Assembly: GCA_024195585.1 (NCBI GenBank)
Contig: SWBL01000245.1
Span: forward strand, 17,047 to 81,046
Length of the DNA: 64,000 bases
From: Aureobasidium sp. EXF-3400
Taxonomy: Eukaryota; Ascomycota; Dothideomycetes; Dothideales; Saccotheciaceae
Reading direction: 5' to 3'
Position numbers and translations under genes: made by a program. The notes under the pieces are model-generated. The model was not told where the DNA came from. It was given only the letters and a program-made list of their open reading frames with translations, and searched no databases. Shown here piece by piece: positions 44,699 through 57,240 of the stretch; the stretch's first letter is position 1; every line of letters starts with the position of its first letter.

Positions 44699-45604
44699 AG
44701 GGTGCTAGGCAGTTGAGTGCGTATATGGTGTGACAAAAGCGTGAAAGATGGCCGCGGTCGATTTAGCGTTGGCGTTGGCCCTGATGTTATGTGTTACGGT
44801 TTTGTTATGATAGGCGATACCTAGTTATGGGTCCAATAATAGCCAATTTTCCTCCTTCTTGCTGTGCACTTGTTCCTCCTTATCGCAATCTGGTGATTGG
44901 ATAGCCAGAACTCTCGTCAACTGAGCAACACTTTCACGTTCTCTTAGAGCGAGGACAATAAGCGTTCAACACTGTCTACAGTCGAACCAAATGCACCTGG
45001 AGGATTTGCCATGATGATTCCTGAGATATGAGAACACAGTCGTCTTGCGAATTCGATGGGAGCACTTGAAACCACTCCCTCGACCAAATAGCTCCGTCGG
45101 TGGAAGTCATTAGACAAGCTTCTAGCAACTCGTACAGTCGAAAGAACCCTCGAATCTTGTTGTAATTCTCGCCTGTGATCATCTATCCCCTTTCCATAGC
45201 TCACTACTTCCTAGTCACCAATATATTTGCTGTATCTCAAAACTCACCCACGTCATTTGTCTATTGGATATATCGGCCGCCAACACAGCAAATGCCCGAT
45301 TCATGCACGGTACCAGATTCTACCAATCTACTGGGCCTTTGGTTGCACAGGACCAGCATTCGTCCACACCCACGATTTTTCTCTGCTGCTCTTTGTCGCA
45401 AACAAGTTCACGTTGTTTGCAATCATGACTTTCCATCTTTCTTATCCTTCTGAAGCAGCAAAAGTACGCTGCTGGTGTCAACCACACATACGCCTACGAT
45501 AGCGAATATACTGAGGTACACTGAGGACGAATAAGCTGAGGTCGAAAGCTGTATTTCGAATAGAGCAGAAGATCTACCGCTGCAAGTTCCGCTCGTGCAC
45601 CAAA
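44699..45604. other. Intergenic, with protein-like minus-strand scraps
   Basis: This is the arginase 3' flank and the DUF6594 promoter. Two overlapping minus-strand frames at 44944-45204 read protein-like (GENYNKIRGFFRLYELLEAC in one, then IMANPPGAFGSTVDSVERLL in another). They may be another relic but are too short to call. Confidence 0.35.
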
Positions 45605-47704
45605 ATGGTGGGTTTCGTCTGCCCCTCTTTTTCGACCTTACATCGAAATAACCTCTCATTAAAAAACAAATAGCCTACCACCATCAACACCCCAGCATCA
45701 GTATCATCACCAGTCTCGCCAGTATCAACTCCATCAGCTTCAGCACAAGAATCCTCAACAGAACTACCTTCTCCCCTCCAAACCTGCAGAAAAGTATCGC
45801 AATCAGGATCGGAGGTATGGTCAGATGTAGATGAAGGAGCTTCAGCCCTACAGCAAAACACTACCCCAGCAGACGACAAACGCGAACAAGTTTTGCCAAA
45901 TGTGCAACAGCGTGTGCCGTTCAAGGTTGCAAAGACTGGAAGACGATTATCGAATACTGTTACTGTGAGTGGAGAGACGATGCTGATGAGGAGACATGGT
46001 CCTCGTAAAGTGCCTGGTGATGTCGGTCGTTCGAGGAAGGATGTAGTGGATGAGAAAGCGCGTACGAATGCTTCGTCGGTACTTTCGACTTCTTCTGAAG
46101 CTACGGGTGTGTCTGAGAAGTTCGGCGGGAGTCCAATGACTTCGCAGCACGAGCATCAGCAACCACCGATCGAATCACCTGGAACGAACGAGCAATGGAC
46201 TCCTTCCTCGCCGAAAGCTTTCGATACCACGGAACGTCAAAGCCAACCATATCAACATGTCTTTTCACCTCAATGGCCTGGCCCATTGACTCCAGAGAGC
46301 GTCGGTAGACCACCCTTGTTGAAGACAGATGGCTCTGCTTCTTTGCCTTCACCCCAATCTATTCGTTCGGTGTACGGTTCGCCTGAAGCTTCAGAGCCTT
46401 CGCAATCCCGACCGAATATGCCACCGCCTCAGGGTAGTGGTTGGACTGGTCAGCAGGGCGAGCATGCCTGGAGCCAAGGAGCAGATCGGCCTACACCTAC
46501 TCCCATTCGTTCAGGTGTCTCGCTCTTCCAACAACCTGGACCTCAGGTTGCACATCCCGGAATGAACGTAAGACCAGCTCCGTTTCCTCAGAGCCCTCAG
46601 CCCAACATCAGACTTGAAGATCAGGTGGAAGCTCTCCGCGAACATATTGCATCCCAACAAAGACCCATGAGCCCAAATCTCGGTGGTCCGTTTTCAACAC
46701 CAGGCCCATACTGGCCACAGATATATCCCACCAGTCCACAAGCACAACGAGCAAGTTTCCCACACGACAACCCTCAAGCCCTACGATCTGTAAGGCCTCC
46801 TCAAGCCCAAATGCCATCACCCACCCCACCAGCCTCAAGCTTCCCAGATCTCAAAAAGACCACACTCGAAGGTTACGAATTCCTCGCAACCAAAATAACA
46901 GACGGAAGCATCGGAGCACGACCAATGTACCGCAGCTTCGAGCACCTACACCATCGCTTATTTCTTTACCTACAAGACGAAATCTGCGAGTACGAAGAAG
47001 AACTCCGCAACTTGGATGAATGGATATCTCAAGTAGGTCTGGTTGTGTCTGAAGGGAAATCAAAACCTGCTTCTAGACGCGCGGAAGCACGCATTACACC
47101 ACAGGATAGTGAGTTGATGTTTAGGAGGAAGTTTGTGTTGGGTGAGATTTTTGTGAAGCTGGAAAGATATCGTAAGTTTGTTTTCTGCGTGAGGGTGAGT
47201 GGCTGAATTGGTAGCTAATGAGTGGGACAGATCGTGCTGTGGAGGCTTATTGCAATGCTTCCAAGGAGCTGCATAGACCGCAAGAAGCAGAGACCAAACG
47301 CTATCGTGAGTGGATGACTACTCATCGGCCTGTCGACATGACGGAAGCGAACTTCCTCAAGCACGACAGGGATCTATTCGTCCTCGAACGCAGGAAGGTT
47401 GAGACGTCAACGGTGACAGCAGCAACGGCCGGTCTGCCTGTGTTACTACTCTTGCCGTTCTTGGCTTTTGCAGTGATGCCTAACTTTCTTTGTCGTATTC
47501 TGATTATTTTTGTTTGTGGTATGGGAGAAGGGATATTGTGCTCTGCCACGAACATCAGGCATGTCTTGACTGCTCGTGAATGGGTCTTCTGTGCAGGCAT
47601 GTAAGTGCAATCCAAGTTATTGTTACATCAGATACAATGGGCTGATTAGATGTTTGAACAGATATGTGGCTTTCATGACGCTGATCGCTGCTGTGACTCG
47701 TTGA
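45605..47704 (+). CDS. DUF6594 membrane protein
   Basis: The best model is 45605-45607, 45674-47171, 47231-47600 and 47662-47704, for 637 residues. Exon 1 would be the ATG alone, followed by donor GTGGGT and a 66-base intron; this keeps the frame but is the weakest part. If it is wrong, the first internal ATG in frame is at 45980. Residues 1-380 are disordered and Pro/Ser/Gln rich. The DUF6594 region starts near FPDLKKTTLEGYEFLA, continues through LHHRLFLYLQDEICEYEEEL (coiled), and ends with three membrane helices (GLPVLLLLPFLAFAV, LCRILIIFVCGMGEGI and VFCAGIYVAFMTLIAAV). The family is common in filamentous fungi and its function is unknown. Confidence 0.82.
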
Positions 47705-49379
47705 TCTCGTACAAATGGCAGAAAGAAGTAACTAGATGGCTCTGTACGAAACCAGAGTTGAAAAAGCTGGAATCTGGAGAGGGGAGAGCTTTTCTTCGAC
47801 AAGCAACATCCTCCTCACTGTGAAAATGCACAGTGGTTCCGAGAATCAGGATGGTGTTCATCGAGAAGCGATATACTGTCGACTCTCCTCGGAAACACCT
47901 CCGATCGGTAAATCATTGTGCCTTTCTGCAGTGAGGACGTCGCTCCGCACCTTCATCGGAGGACTATCAGGTTTACAAAATTTAGCACATGGGGAGGATG
48001 GATCATGGAGCTCGCATGAGTTGTGGAGGGTAGCGGCAAATCACGACCGACGGTTTTGGGCGTTTCAGGTGCGCGCTAGTCAAAGTGTTTCATGAGGAGA
48101 GTTTTTGAGAAATGCCGGGAGCGACTCTTTTTACCGCGCGCATCGGCTCTCTCAAAGTGCGCATCTGGTTGAGACACGGGTTCACTTTTTCTTCTCTTCG
48201 AAAATAATCCCGCAGATTTTGAAAGAAAGTCGCAATTTTGGAAAGAGAGTCAGGAAAATGGCGGCTGTGGTTGCATAGTGGTCAGGGGCTTCCCTCCGTG
48301 CGACCCTGATCAGCACACGTTGCAGGTGCGATCTGCGAGCCGCATACACAGATTAGGACATGGCTCGGTGGAGTAGAAGTAGGTATGCACCCAGCAACAG
48401 AGTCAGGTCGAGACGATATGGTATCAAAGACGTGGGCCAAGTCGCTGGACATTGCGAGCGACCAAAGGCGGCTCCTGTAACCCTAGAATGCAAGCATTAG
48501 CATCCATGTCGTGGAACCTGAATAGATTAAGACGCAGGGTTAGAAGATGTGCAGTGCCAATGTTGCAAGCGCAAAAGGCACCAGTGACCAGTGGCTTCTG
48601 CTGAGCAAAGTGGTGGCCATTGAGTTTTGTCTGGACTTTTAACGATTCACAGCGAACAAGACGTTGGCATCAAGAAGTGGTCGGCCAGCAGCTAGGGCGT
48701 TACAGTGCCGCGGCGCAGTTGCAGGCTGGAAGCACTTGCGGAAGAGATCTCAGAAATTAAGGTTGCTCCCAGCAAAGGGGGGCCATACAAGGGGACGTGC
48801 AATCGGGACAGAGAGTCAGGGTGGTGCATGACGGCGGCCGCGAGACTTGTCAGACAGTGGTTCAAAGAAAGCATGCGAGCTGCCACTCATCAGCTCCTAC
48901 ATTCCTTTGCTTCACTTTGTTCTCGTCACGACAGTCATCAGCCGAGACGTGGAATGCCAATTCAAGCACGTGTGATTGTTTAACGGTTGATTGCAGCGCA
49001 ATAAAGCACTTTACTCACAATCAGCGTACCACCGAAGCCCGAACGAGCAAGCCAGCCGATCCGCGCCCAGAGGAAGCAATTGTCACTCATTCTCGCCCCA
49101 TCCTCGACTCGCTCTCTCACAGCACGCGATTTGTCCAAAGCGGACAGCGGCAGTGTCGCCGTACTCGACTCGTTCTGATATATCATCGCGCTCGTCCAAA
49201 AACAGCGTCGTCGCTCTCTACTCGTATCCACTTTCCTTTATTACCAGGCGCTGCTAGAAATACGACGGCTCCGAGACATCATCAACAAAGAGGGCCCAGA
49301 TAATAGCGCTGTCGATCGTGTCGACGCCCGTTTCCCTTGTTAAACGACGACCACACCTGAAGCGAGTGTCGTCCAATTC
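47705..49379. other. Intergenic and RasGAP 5' region
   Basis: No gene is recognised in 1.7 kb. A 119-codon plus-strand frame at 47736 and a short hairpin with TCAGGG/CCCTGA arms near 48280-48310 were seen but not called. The right half is probably the RasGAP promoter and leader. Confidence 0.4.
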
Positions 49380-52000
49380 ATGTCGGTTGCAACACTGCAT
49401 GCGCCGTCGCGGGCTTCTACATCGTCGTCTTCATCCTACTTGCCCATGGTCGGCCGACAGAACACGCGCTCCTCTAACGATGGAGCGAGGTCAACGCGCA
49501 CCTCGAAGCGCTATTCCATGACGGCTTTGTACCTGTCTATGAATGCCAACCCGCGCGAACTCGAGATTGAAGATGACCTTGCCCGCGGTACGTCCTGCCA
49601 TCAATGTCTGCTGCGCTCTCACTGACGTCGACACAGCCCAAAAAGTGCTTCGTGACCTCAAATCAAGGATTTCGTCCCAGTCCAAGAAGAACTTTGTGCT
49701 GGAGAAGGATGTGCGATACCTCGACTCGAGAATTGCCTTGCTCGTGCAGAACCGCATGGCCTTGGAAGAGGTACGTCTTGAAGCCTGTCACACTTTCTCG
49801 AGCACCGGCTGACCCCAGGACAGCGAAACGAAGTCGCCGACCACCTTGACGAATCCGATGAACTTACCGAGGGTGCATTCCCCAACGATGACAAGACGCA
49901 AAAATACGGCAACCTGTTGTTCCTACTTCAGTCCGAGCCGAAACACATCGCCCATCTGTGTCGTCTAGTCACACTAGCCGAGATCGATCAGTTGCTGCAG
50001 ACAGTCATGTTCACCATCTACGGAAACCAGTACGAGAGTCGTGAAGAGCACTTGCTGCTCACCATGTTCCAGGTCAGTCCTACACCAACTCTGGCTCGCT
50101 CGAAAGACACCGCTAACCTGTTCATTTTACAGTCTGTCCTGACATACCAATTCGACAACACGCCCGATTATTCCTCCCTTCTTCGTGCCAACACACCCGT
50201 TTCCCGCATGATGACAACCTACACACGCAGAGGCCCTGGTCAAGGTTATCTCAAGACGGTGTTATCCGAACAAATCAACTATGTTACTAGCAAGCTGCGC
50301 GATGTCGACCTTGAGATCAACCCGCTCAAGGTATACGAGACTATGATGGCTGAGCGTGCTTCGATCCGCGGCTCCACTTCGAGTCTGCCCCCTGGTGGCA
50401 TTACTGCAGAAGAGGCTGCCGCAAATCCCCAGGTCCAGGCCATCATCACCCGTAGGGTTGGTCAATTGATCCAGCTTGCCAACTACTTCCTCGACACGAT
50501 TGTCAACGGAATGGACGAGACGCCATATGGTATTCGATGGATATGCAAGCAGATTAGGAGTCTCTCGAGGAGAAAATATCCGGATGCCCAGGACCAGACA
50601 ATTTGTACCCTGATCGGAGGTTTCTTCTTCCTGCGTTTCATCAACCCCGCCATAGTCACTCCCAGGTCGTACATGCTTATTGAGCAGAACCCTGCCGAGA
50701 ACCCCAAGCGCACTCTTACTCTGGTACGTTTGAACGTTTTTTAGACCTCGATGCAGCATACTAACCTCATATTCTCTAGGTCGCAAAGATGCTCCAGAAC
50801 CTGGCCAACAAGCCCTCCTACGCCAAAGAACCGTACATGTCCGTGCTTCAGCCCTTCATTCAGCAAAACAAAGAGCGCATGAACAAGTTTCTGCTCGATC
50901 TGTGCGAAGTTCAAGATTTCTACGAAACACTCGAAATGGACAACTACGTCGCTCTCTCCAAGAAAGATCTCGAACTGCCCATTTCGCTCAACGAAGTCTA
51001 CGCTATGCACTCACTTCTCGAGAAGCACACTCAAGAGTTGGTAGTAAGAGATGAGGGCTCGCACTTGAAGATTCTCTTGCAAGATCTGGGCCCGGCACCA
51101 GCACAACTACCAAGGAAGGAGAACCGTGCCATCAATCTTCCACTGTACAGCAAGTGGGAGACGGCACTCGACGACTTGACGGCTGCACTCGACATCACGC
51201 AAGAGGAGGTCTTCTTCATGGAAGCAAAATCAACATTCGTCATGATTCTGCGCTCTTTGCCTGCGAACGCTGTGGTTGCTCGACGACCGCTTCGTCTTGA
51301 CAGAGTCGCTGAAGCAGCTGCCACTACAAAGAACGACTCGGTCATGGTGCGCAAAGGTATCCGTAGCATGGAGCTACTAAGCCAATTGAATGACATGGGC
51401 GCGATCGACAAAGCGGACAACTACGCCTCCTTACGCGATGAAGTAGAGCAGGAACTGAACCACCTCGGCTCGTTGAAGGAAAAGGTTTTGACTGAGAGTC
51501 AAAAGCTCGAGGAGGTATACCAGACAATTCGGGACCACAACGCATATCTCGTCGGCCAGCTCGAGACTTACAAGTCATACCTTCACAACGTCAGAGGACA
51601 GTCCGAAGGAACGACCAAGCGAGTGCAGAACCAAAAGGTGCTCGGACCATACAAGTTCACGCACGCACAGCTGGAGAAAGAAGGCGTCATTCAGAAGAGT
51701 AACGTGCCTCCGAATCGACAGGCAAACATCTACTTCAACATGACTAGCCCGAGTCCGGGAACGTTTATCATTTCCTTGCACTACAAGGGTAAGTCAAAGT
51801 GAAATGAGCTAGACAATTCAAAGACTAACGAGTTTACAGGTCGTAACCGCGGACTACTGGAACTTGACCTGAAACTCGACGACTTGCTCGAGATGCAGAA
51901 GGACAGCCAAGAAGATCTCGATCTCGAGTACGTGCAGTTCAATGTGTCAAAGCTGCTTGTCCATCTCAACAAGAAGTTCGCACGCAAGCGAGGCTGGTAG
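49380..52000 (+). CDS. Ras GTPase-activating protein (Sar1/Gap1-like)
   Basis: Six exons: 49380-49587, 49637-49770, 49824-50072, 50133-50723, 50780-51788 and 51840-52000, for 783 residues. A Ser/Arg-rich N-terminus and a coiled segment ([18 protein letters not shown]) precede the RasGAP domain (about 150-420). The presumed arginine finger lies in [14 protein letters not shown], and the second signature is [17 protein letters not shown] RasGAP_C domain follows (about 560-720; [19 protein letters not shown]), then a C-terminal beta-rich segment seen in IQGAP-related GAPs. The closest described type is fission yeast Gap1/Sar1 and Aspergillus GapA, which switch off Ras and affect polarity. No calponin or IQ motifs are present, so it is not a full IQGAP. 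Confidence 0.93.
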
Positions 52001-52837
52001 ATGCAGTCGTCGATTCTGTTCGTCTTCTAAGCTAATCTAATCACGATGGAAGAACAACAACAATGATATAGGTGTCCATGGCTTCTCGCAACGAGGCATG
52101 TGGCATGAAGGGATGTTGAGGCGCAAATCTAGGGACGGGGATGCGATGATTCTTTTTTCTTTTCCTTTCCTTTTCTTTTGCTTTGAGTGCGTTTTTGGAT
52201 TCTGAGATACCCTTTTATTCTCTTCTTCGTAGAGAGAAGTAGTGGAGGAGCAGTGGAGGCGGATGGCAAAGGAGGAGAGTGCGAGCATGCGTGTTTGCAT
52301 ATTCACGGCATACTCTACTTCCCACAGGGATCGCTAAGGAAGAGCGAGAAGGCAGTGAACAAGACTATCAGTGTCTTTCCACTGGCCGATGGGATTGTGA
52401 TTCCGATTCTTAGCGAGGCAGTAAACCGGGCGGGTTCCTGGTGTTTTTATATTCATCTTCATGGCATTTCTTATTTTGCTTTTCCACTGAGAGATTCCTC
52501 GAGATATGCAGCTTCTAGAGATCTGCACGGGATTGATGTTAGTAGGTTACGGTATGATGCATGAGGGTGAAACGTCCCTGAGTCACATGGGCGGGGTGGG
52601 CCATGGCATCACGCATCGGAGATAGTCGCTCCCGTATCTGTCCTACCATTCGACCTTGAGGCCTCCCTTCTACTCCATCATCTGTCCTCTACCGCTATTC
52701 CTGTGATTCATCGAGTTGCACTTTCACACTTTTGCGTGTTGTATCGTCTTTGTTGCTTCTTTGTCATCACTCACGAGTTGGCTCCTCCATTCCATATCGC
52801 ATCGTCAAATCACATCTCTCCCGAGACAGATAACACC
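52001..52837. other. RasGAP 3' flank and next promoter
   Basis: A plus-strand polypyrimidine tract lies at about 52150-52190. No gene is recognised. Confidence 0.45.
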
Positions 52838-53451
52838 ATGTCGTCGTCGATAGCGATCCCCAAGCGCAAGCAGCCTGTGTCGAGTGGCTCTGGCTTTGCT
52901 TCTGCCTCTTCGTCTTCGGCATCTCCTTATCCTAGCTGGGCCAACAATGCTGCCTCTCCTTCATTCTCACGCTCATCTCTGGCCTCGACGTCTGCATCAC
53001 CGTCATCGGCCTCGACTCCTTCGTCCATGGCCCGCTATGCCGAGAGAAGACCTTCACTGCTTGGTATGTTTTGAACAATTCCGCTCAAGTTCACTGTCAC
53101 TGATGGAGTGTTATAGGCGACTCCCTGTCCAAGTCCGAGTACACCGTCGTTAACATCGGCGGACCCGAGAACCCTCGTTTGGTGAGTAACATCAGAGTTG
53201 CTTCTCAGCTTTGGTTCAATACTGATACGCTTTACAGATCACATGCATCAAGACATCTCAAGGCTTCGACTGGAACCAGGGTATGCAGAGTTATCTTCCA
53301 TCCGTCCATCATATCAAGTCTAACGCTTATCACAGACATTTTCCTCCCTTCCTACCTCGACTACGACTCGTCAGACCTCGAACACAGGCCCGACCCTGTG
53401 CAGGAGATCATTCTCACCGACGAGGAGGCCGCAGCCATCCTTCCCAAGTAG
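52838..53451 (+). CDS. Small conserved-looking protein, function unknown
   Basis: Four exons, 52838-53063, 53117-53181, 53238-53280 and 53336-53451, give 149 residues. Half the protein is Ser/Ala/Pro low complexity. The rest is compact and looks conserved: SEYTVVNIGGPENPRL, ITCIKTSQGFDWNQD, IFLPSYLDYDSSDLEHRPDP and VQEIILTDEEAAAILP. Three short introns inside such a small conserved core support a real gene. I do not recognise the family and cannot assign a function. No signal peptide or membrane helix is seen. Confidence 0.8.
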
Positions 53452-54174
53452 AGGGATACACAACAACAGACACGGGATACCGAGAAGCATGATGACGATG
53501 ATGATGCAATCACGGAGTTGAACCATTGACAAGGGAGGGAGGGGTACACATATGGGATATTGGGTTTTGGTTCTTCTTTTCTTTACACACTATGGCGTTA
53601 GGAGGTTACATGCAGGCGGTCTAGGTATATACAAGGTCAGTCACCGAGGACAGGATATTGGTTCCAGTGAAGCACAGCGGACGAACGGACCACAGGCATT
53701 AAGGAAGGAGAATTAGTCTATAGAAGCAGCTCTTGAAATGCGTTTCCTTATACTATCCAAGTTTCCCTGTCTCTTCGTGGCTGTGTCTCGAGAGTGCTAT
53801 CTTGAACATGCCGAGGTGGGAGTCATCGGAGTACCATGATGGCCTATCTGTCGGCGATAAGGGAGCCACGATAACGCAAACTCCCAACTCCCCCGCAGTG
53901 ATGCTAGCGTCTTGGCACTTTGCTCCACAACAATCGCCGTCACTGCTGTGCTGTTTTCCAAAGTCGGTAAACAAGCCAACTCAGAAAACACCTTTGCTTG
54001 CGCACCAGCACCTCGACTACAGCACTCAACCTATACGATTTGCGCAACTCTCATCAACACCTATTCGAACATCGCCTCTTATCGACACCATCTAAGACCA
54101 ACTCAACCCTTCCTACACGACTCCTACCACGAAACCAAACTCCTACCTCTACTCTCTCCCTGCCTCTACAAACG
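53452..54174. other. Intergenic, Mis14 promoter
   Basis: A frame open upstream of the Mis14 ATG from 53998 encodes a non-conserved Thr/Ser-rich stretch and is taken as leader. Confidence 0.45.
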
Positions 54175-54918
54175 ATGGAAACCACCCACCGCAAAATCGA
54201 ACTCCAATCCCCCTTAGATCTCACCTACCTCCACCAAAACGCTTCCTCTCTCCTGCGCTCAAAACTCGACCTCCATTTCCCTCCTTCCGCCGCTCCCCCC
54301 TCAGCCTCCGACGATGTTCTAAAATCTCGAGTTGAAGAATTGGTTTCCGCATACCTGGAGAAAATCTTTGAAGATGCAAAGGCGAATTTGAGTATCAATG
54401 GATTAGAAGGGCAAGAAATGGAGGAAGCGATGAGGATGGCTGAGGCGAAGGGTGAAGGTGAGTTTTGTGCTTTCTCTACACCTCTACAAAGGGTGAAAAG
54501 AAAGAGGCAGTTGCTAATGGTTGGGTTAAAAACAGAACAAGAACCCTATGATGGAAAACTAGGCCAAAAACTCCTCTCTCTATCTTCTCAAATCGAACAC
54601 TTGACCCTCCATCTCGCCAATCTCCGCAGAGAAGCTCCCGCCAAAGCAGCTGCTGCTTACGCTGCAAACCTCCAAGACGAAGATTCTACTTTCCAGCAAT
54701 CGAGGATTATCGCAGAGCAAGAGGCAAGGACGAGGATACTGGAAGAGGAGGACTTGTGTGGCGTCAAGGATGTTAGGGATTGGGATGAGTGTGAGAGGAA
54801 TTGGAGACATGCGACGGAGGGGTTGGTGGGGGTCAAAGAGGGGATTGGTGCCACGGGGGCGAGGTTGGTGCAGGCGAGGGATGTGGTCGAGTATTTGGTG
54901 AAGAAGGGTGGGAAGTGA
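54175..54918 (+). CDS. Kinetochore protein Mis14/Nsl1
   Basis: Two exons, 54175-54457 and 54536-54918, give 221 residues. The start is the ATG giving METTHRKIELQSPLDLTYL, which matches the family N-terminus; an ATG 59 codons upstream in frame is rejected because its extension is not family-like. The signature KLDLHFPPSAAP is followed by SRVEELVSAYLEKIF and LSINGLEGQEMEEAM. The C-terminal half is coiled coil (SQIEHLTLHLANLRREAP and ILEEEDL). Mis14/Nsl1 is one of four subunits of the Mis12/MIND complex, which joins centromere proteins to the Ndc80 complex. Confidence 0.9.
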   Translation: METTHRKIELQSPLDLTYLHQNASSLLRSKLDLHFPPSAAPPSASDDVLKSRVEELVSAYLEKIFEDAKANLSINGLEGQEMEEAMRMAEAKGEGEFCAFSTPLQRVKRKRQLLMVGLKTEQEPYDGKLGQKLLSLSSQIEHLTLHLANLRREAPAKAAAAYAANLQDEDSTFQQSRIIAEQEARTRILEEEDLCGVKDVRDWDECERNWRHATEGLVGVKEGIGATGARLVQARDVVEYLVKKGGK

Positions 54919-55209
54919 GAGGATACGCTTCTTCTTCTCTTGCCTCGCATGGCTTTTTCAGGGAGCGATTATGGTTTTTTTACATTGTTGATGGTGTTTC
55001 TCTTCTTGGGCGGATATACCCCTTTTATGACAAGTTTGAATTTTTTCTTAAAGCATCGGTCCCTTCTCTACTCTGTCTGGAGGCCTTTGACGTTTTACGA
55101 CAGGCCAATCGCAATACAAAGATTCAGGAGCACGATCAAAGGTTTCAAGATCATTTTGACAAGCTAGCATCTACCGCTTCCTGTGCTGTCACAGATGACC
55201 AGATCACCT

Positions 55210-55975
55210 TTAACCCGACCAGCTCAATGTCTCTCTCTTGCCTGGGTAGTTCTGGTTGTTGGCCCATGCACTCTGTGCTCTGACGATGGCACTGCCGGTC
55301 GTCAAGGTGCGGATGGTACTGTTCCTCTGGATCAAGTTTTTCGAAGCGAGGTCGCGACCGTATGTCTGCTCGAGACATCAGTATCGCGCCGATGAACAAA
55401 AGCTTAGAGCAAGAACTCACAGAGACAGCAGAAGACAGATTTTGCAAGGCTCCATAGACAGGCTGGTTCATTTCCGAGTGGAAGAGGCGACCGCGGCGTT
55501 GAGCGGTGTCGGCGAGATAGAGTATCGAATTGGCATACTGCAGTGGTTAGCTTGATACTTGATGCTTACTCTTTGGACTACACATGTGCCGTACGTTGAG
55601 GTAGGCATCGTTCAAGGTGACATTTGCGGTGCCCGGAGAGGACTGCAAGGTGTCAACAAGGCGTCCCAATGATGAATTGAGACTCATGACAGAACGAACA
55701 GTATTGGACATCAGCATTGAATCAGCTCCTTGGATGGCAACAGTCATCTGAGAGACAAGATCCGACGTGTTCTGGATGCCATCAGTCTGACATGCAATCA
55801 TCAACCTTTGCATCAAACTCACGAGATATGCAGTCCCGTTCAACGAAGCAAAAATGGTATCCGCCGTGTTGGAAGCGAGGCCCTGCAAGTGAATTGCATC
55901 TGTAACAGCATCGGCACGGACATAGGAAGAGAATGCGTAGACAATCAAGATAAAGTTGACGAGGAAGAGCTGCAT
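55210..55975 (-). CDS. Small secreted protein, function unknown
   Basis: Four exons, 55823-55975, 55595-55771, 55421-55537 and 55210-55365, with introns of 51-57 bases, give 200 residues. An alternative acceptor 15 bases earlier would add five residues at the first junction. A signal peptide (FLVNFILIVYAFSSYVRA) is followed by a helical, Ser/Leu/Ala-rich chain with several NxS/T sites (NGTA, NTSD, NSSL, NVTL, NLSS and NSTI) and no Cys in the mature chain. The size and heptad-like pattern recall hydrophobic-surface-binding (HsbA-type) proteins, but the match is weak. Absence of Cys argues against a typical small effector. Confidence 0.7.
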
Positions 55976-57240
55976 AGCCTGTAACAGGAAAATCGGAAGA
56001 GTGGATGTGATGATCTTCAGCAGGTAACTCGGTTGCGAGATGCAGGGTTCAGAGGGTTGCTTTGCAGGTACGAGGTCTCGTGCTGCCCTTCGGTTACGGA
56101 GTTTGATAGAATTGCTGGACTTCAGGTGTTTCTAGAAAGAGATAGGACGATGGAAATGGGTACTGATGATGAACAGGATGTTGGTGCAGGATGGCGATAC
56201 GGACGAGAGACAGGAAGAAGGATTCCCAGCTTCAGGTTGTCTGTCAGCTTTACGAGAGGACAGGAAGGCGCGATGCTTCCGCAAAGTAGTTCCATGCGTC
56301 GCTTCCTCAGCTGCAGAACACGCTGGTCGACATAGCTTAGGGCACAAATTTCCTACCAGAATTGAGCTCTATGAACACTGTCGATCGAGTTTCATGATCA
56401 ACCATGAACCTCTCTTTTACGATCATGTGCTTTCCAGTGCTCACCGACAAGTGATTCGCACGAGAACGTGCGGGTCCAATGCATCCTCTATGCGGCTACA
56501 CGTCTGTTAGATATCTGGTTGATTGCAATATCTGGTTGATCGTAAGGACGATTTCTGGGGCACAGAAGCTCTCGAACGTCGCTTGCAAATGATCTTCCTC
56601 GAACTGCATCCAAGCGAGATCTGATCAACACACGCCTATTTACGCGAAGTGGACTTTGGTTCGCGGGATCCCAGTCACCAAGATCGTCTTGGCCGTAAGA
56701 CGAAAGGTCATTCGACGGAGCGGCGAGCTCATCCTATTTATTTTGCAGCCAAGCGAGCAGTGTCAAGCTTTTACTGCATGACATGGGCATTCTGCGGCCG
56801 AGATGCAGATTGCAGAAGGTTTTCCTAAAGGTGCCGGCTTCCGAGGCTGCATGGCGGCTGGCTCTTTCAACTTTCTTTGCTAGACCGCATCAATGACCGA
56901 TGCATGCGTATTTGCCGCGTTCTATGGCTGTCGAGTTGAAACAATGTATATATCTGCTCCTTCGCCCTCCTGTGTTCCTGGGCAGCTGGATAGTGCTCGT
57001 ATCTTCTTGGTCTTTTTGCTTTTAGCGTTTCACCCCATTCCCCGGATCAGCTCCACCCGTTGCTCGGTTATCGTACATCGTTTGAGTACATGTACGACAT
57101 CATCAGAGAAACTCAGAGAGAGAAAGGAACGAAGGAGCCAACGCCTTCAGGTGTTCAATTCACTTGGCATCAGAGCAATAAAGACGTCGCAACTTCCTAA
57201 CTCTTATACACTTACGCGATACTAAACAATTGTCTCCATC
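55976..57240. other. Divergent promoter region
   Basis: No gene is recognised in 1.26 kb between the secreted protein and the P450. Confidence 0.45.

Noticed and set aside
48255..48345. tRNA-like stretch with GCGGCT/AGCCGC ends and a GTGCGATC loop
   Set aside because: The D and anticodon arms do not fold, and the strongest internal stem (TCAGGG/CCCTGA) contradicts a cloverleaf. The T-loop TTC is missing.
53998..54174. 59-residue extension of Mis14
   Set aside because: It is Thr/Ser-rich and non-conserved looking. The family start KIELQSP follows directly after the later ATG.
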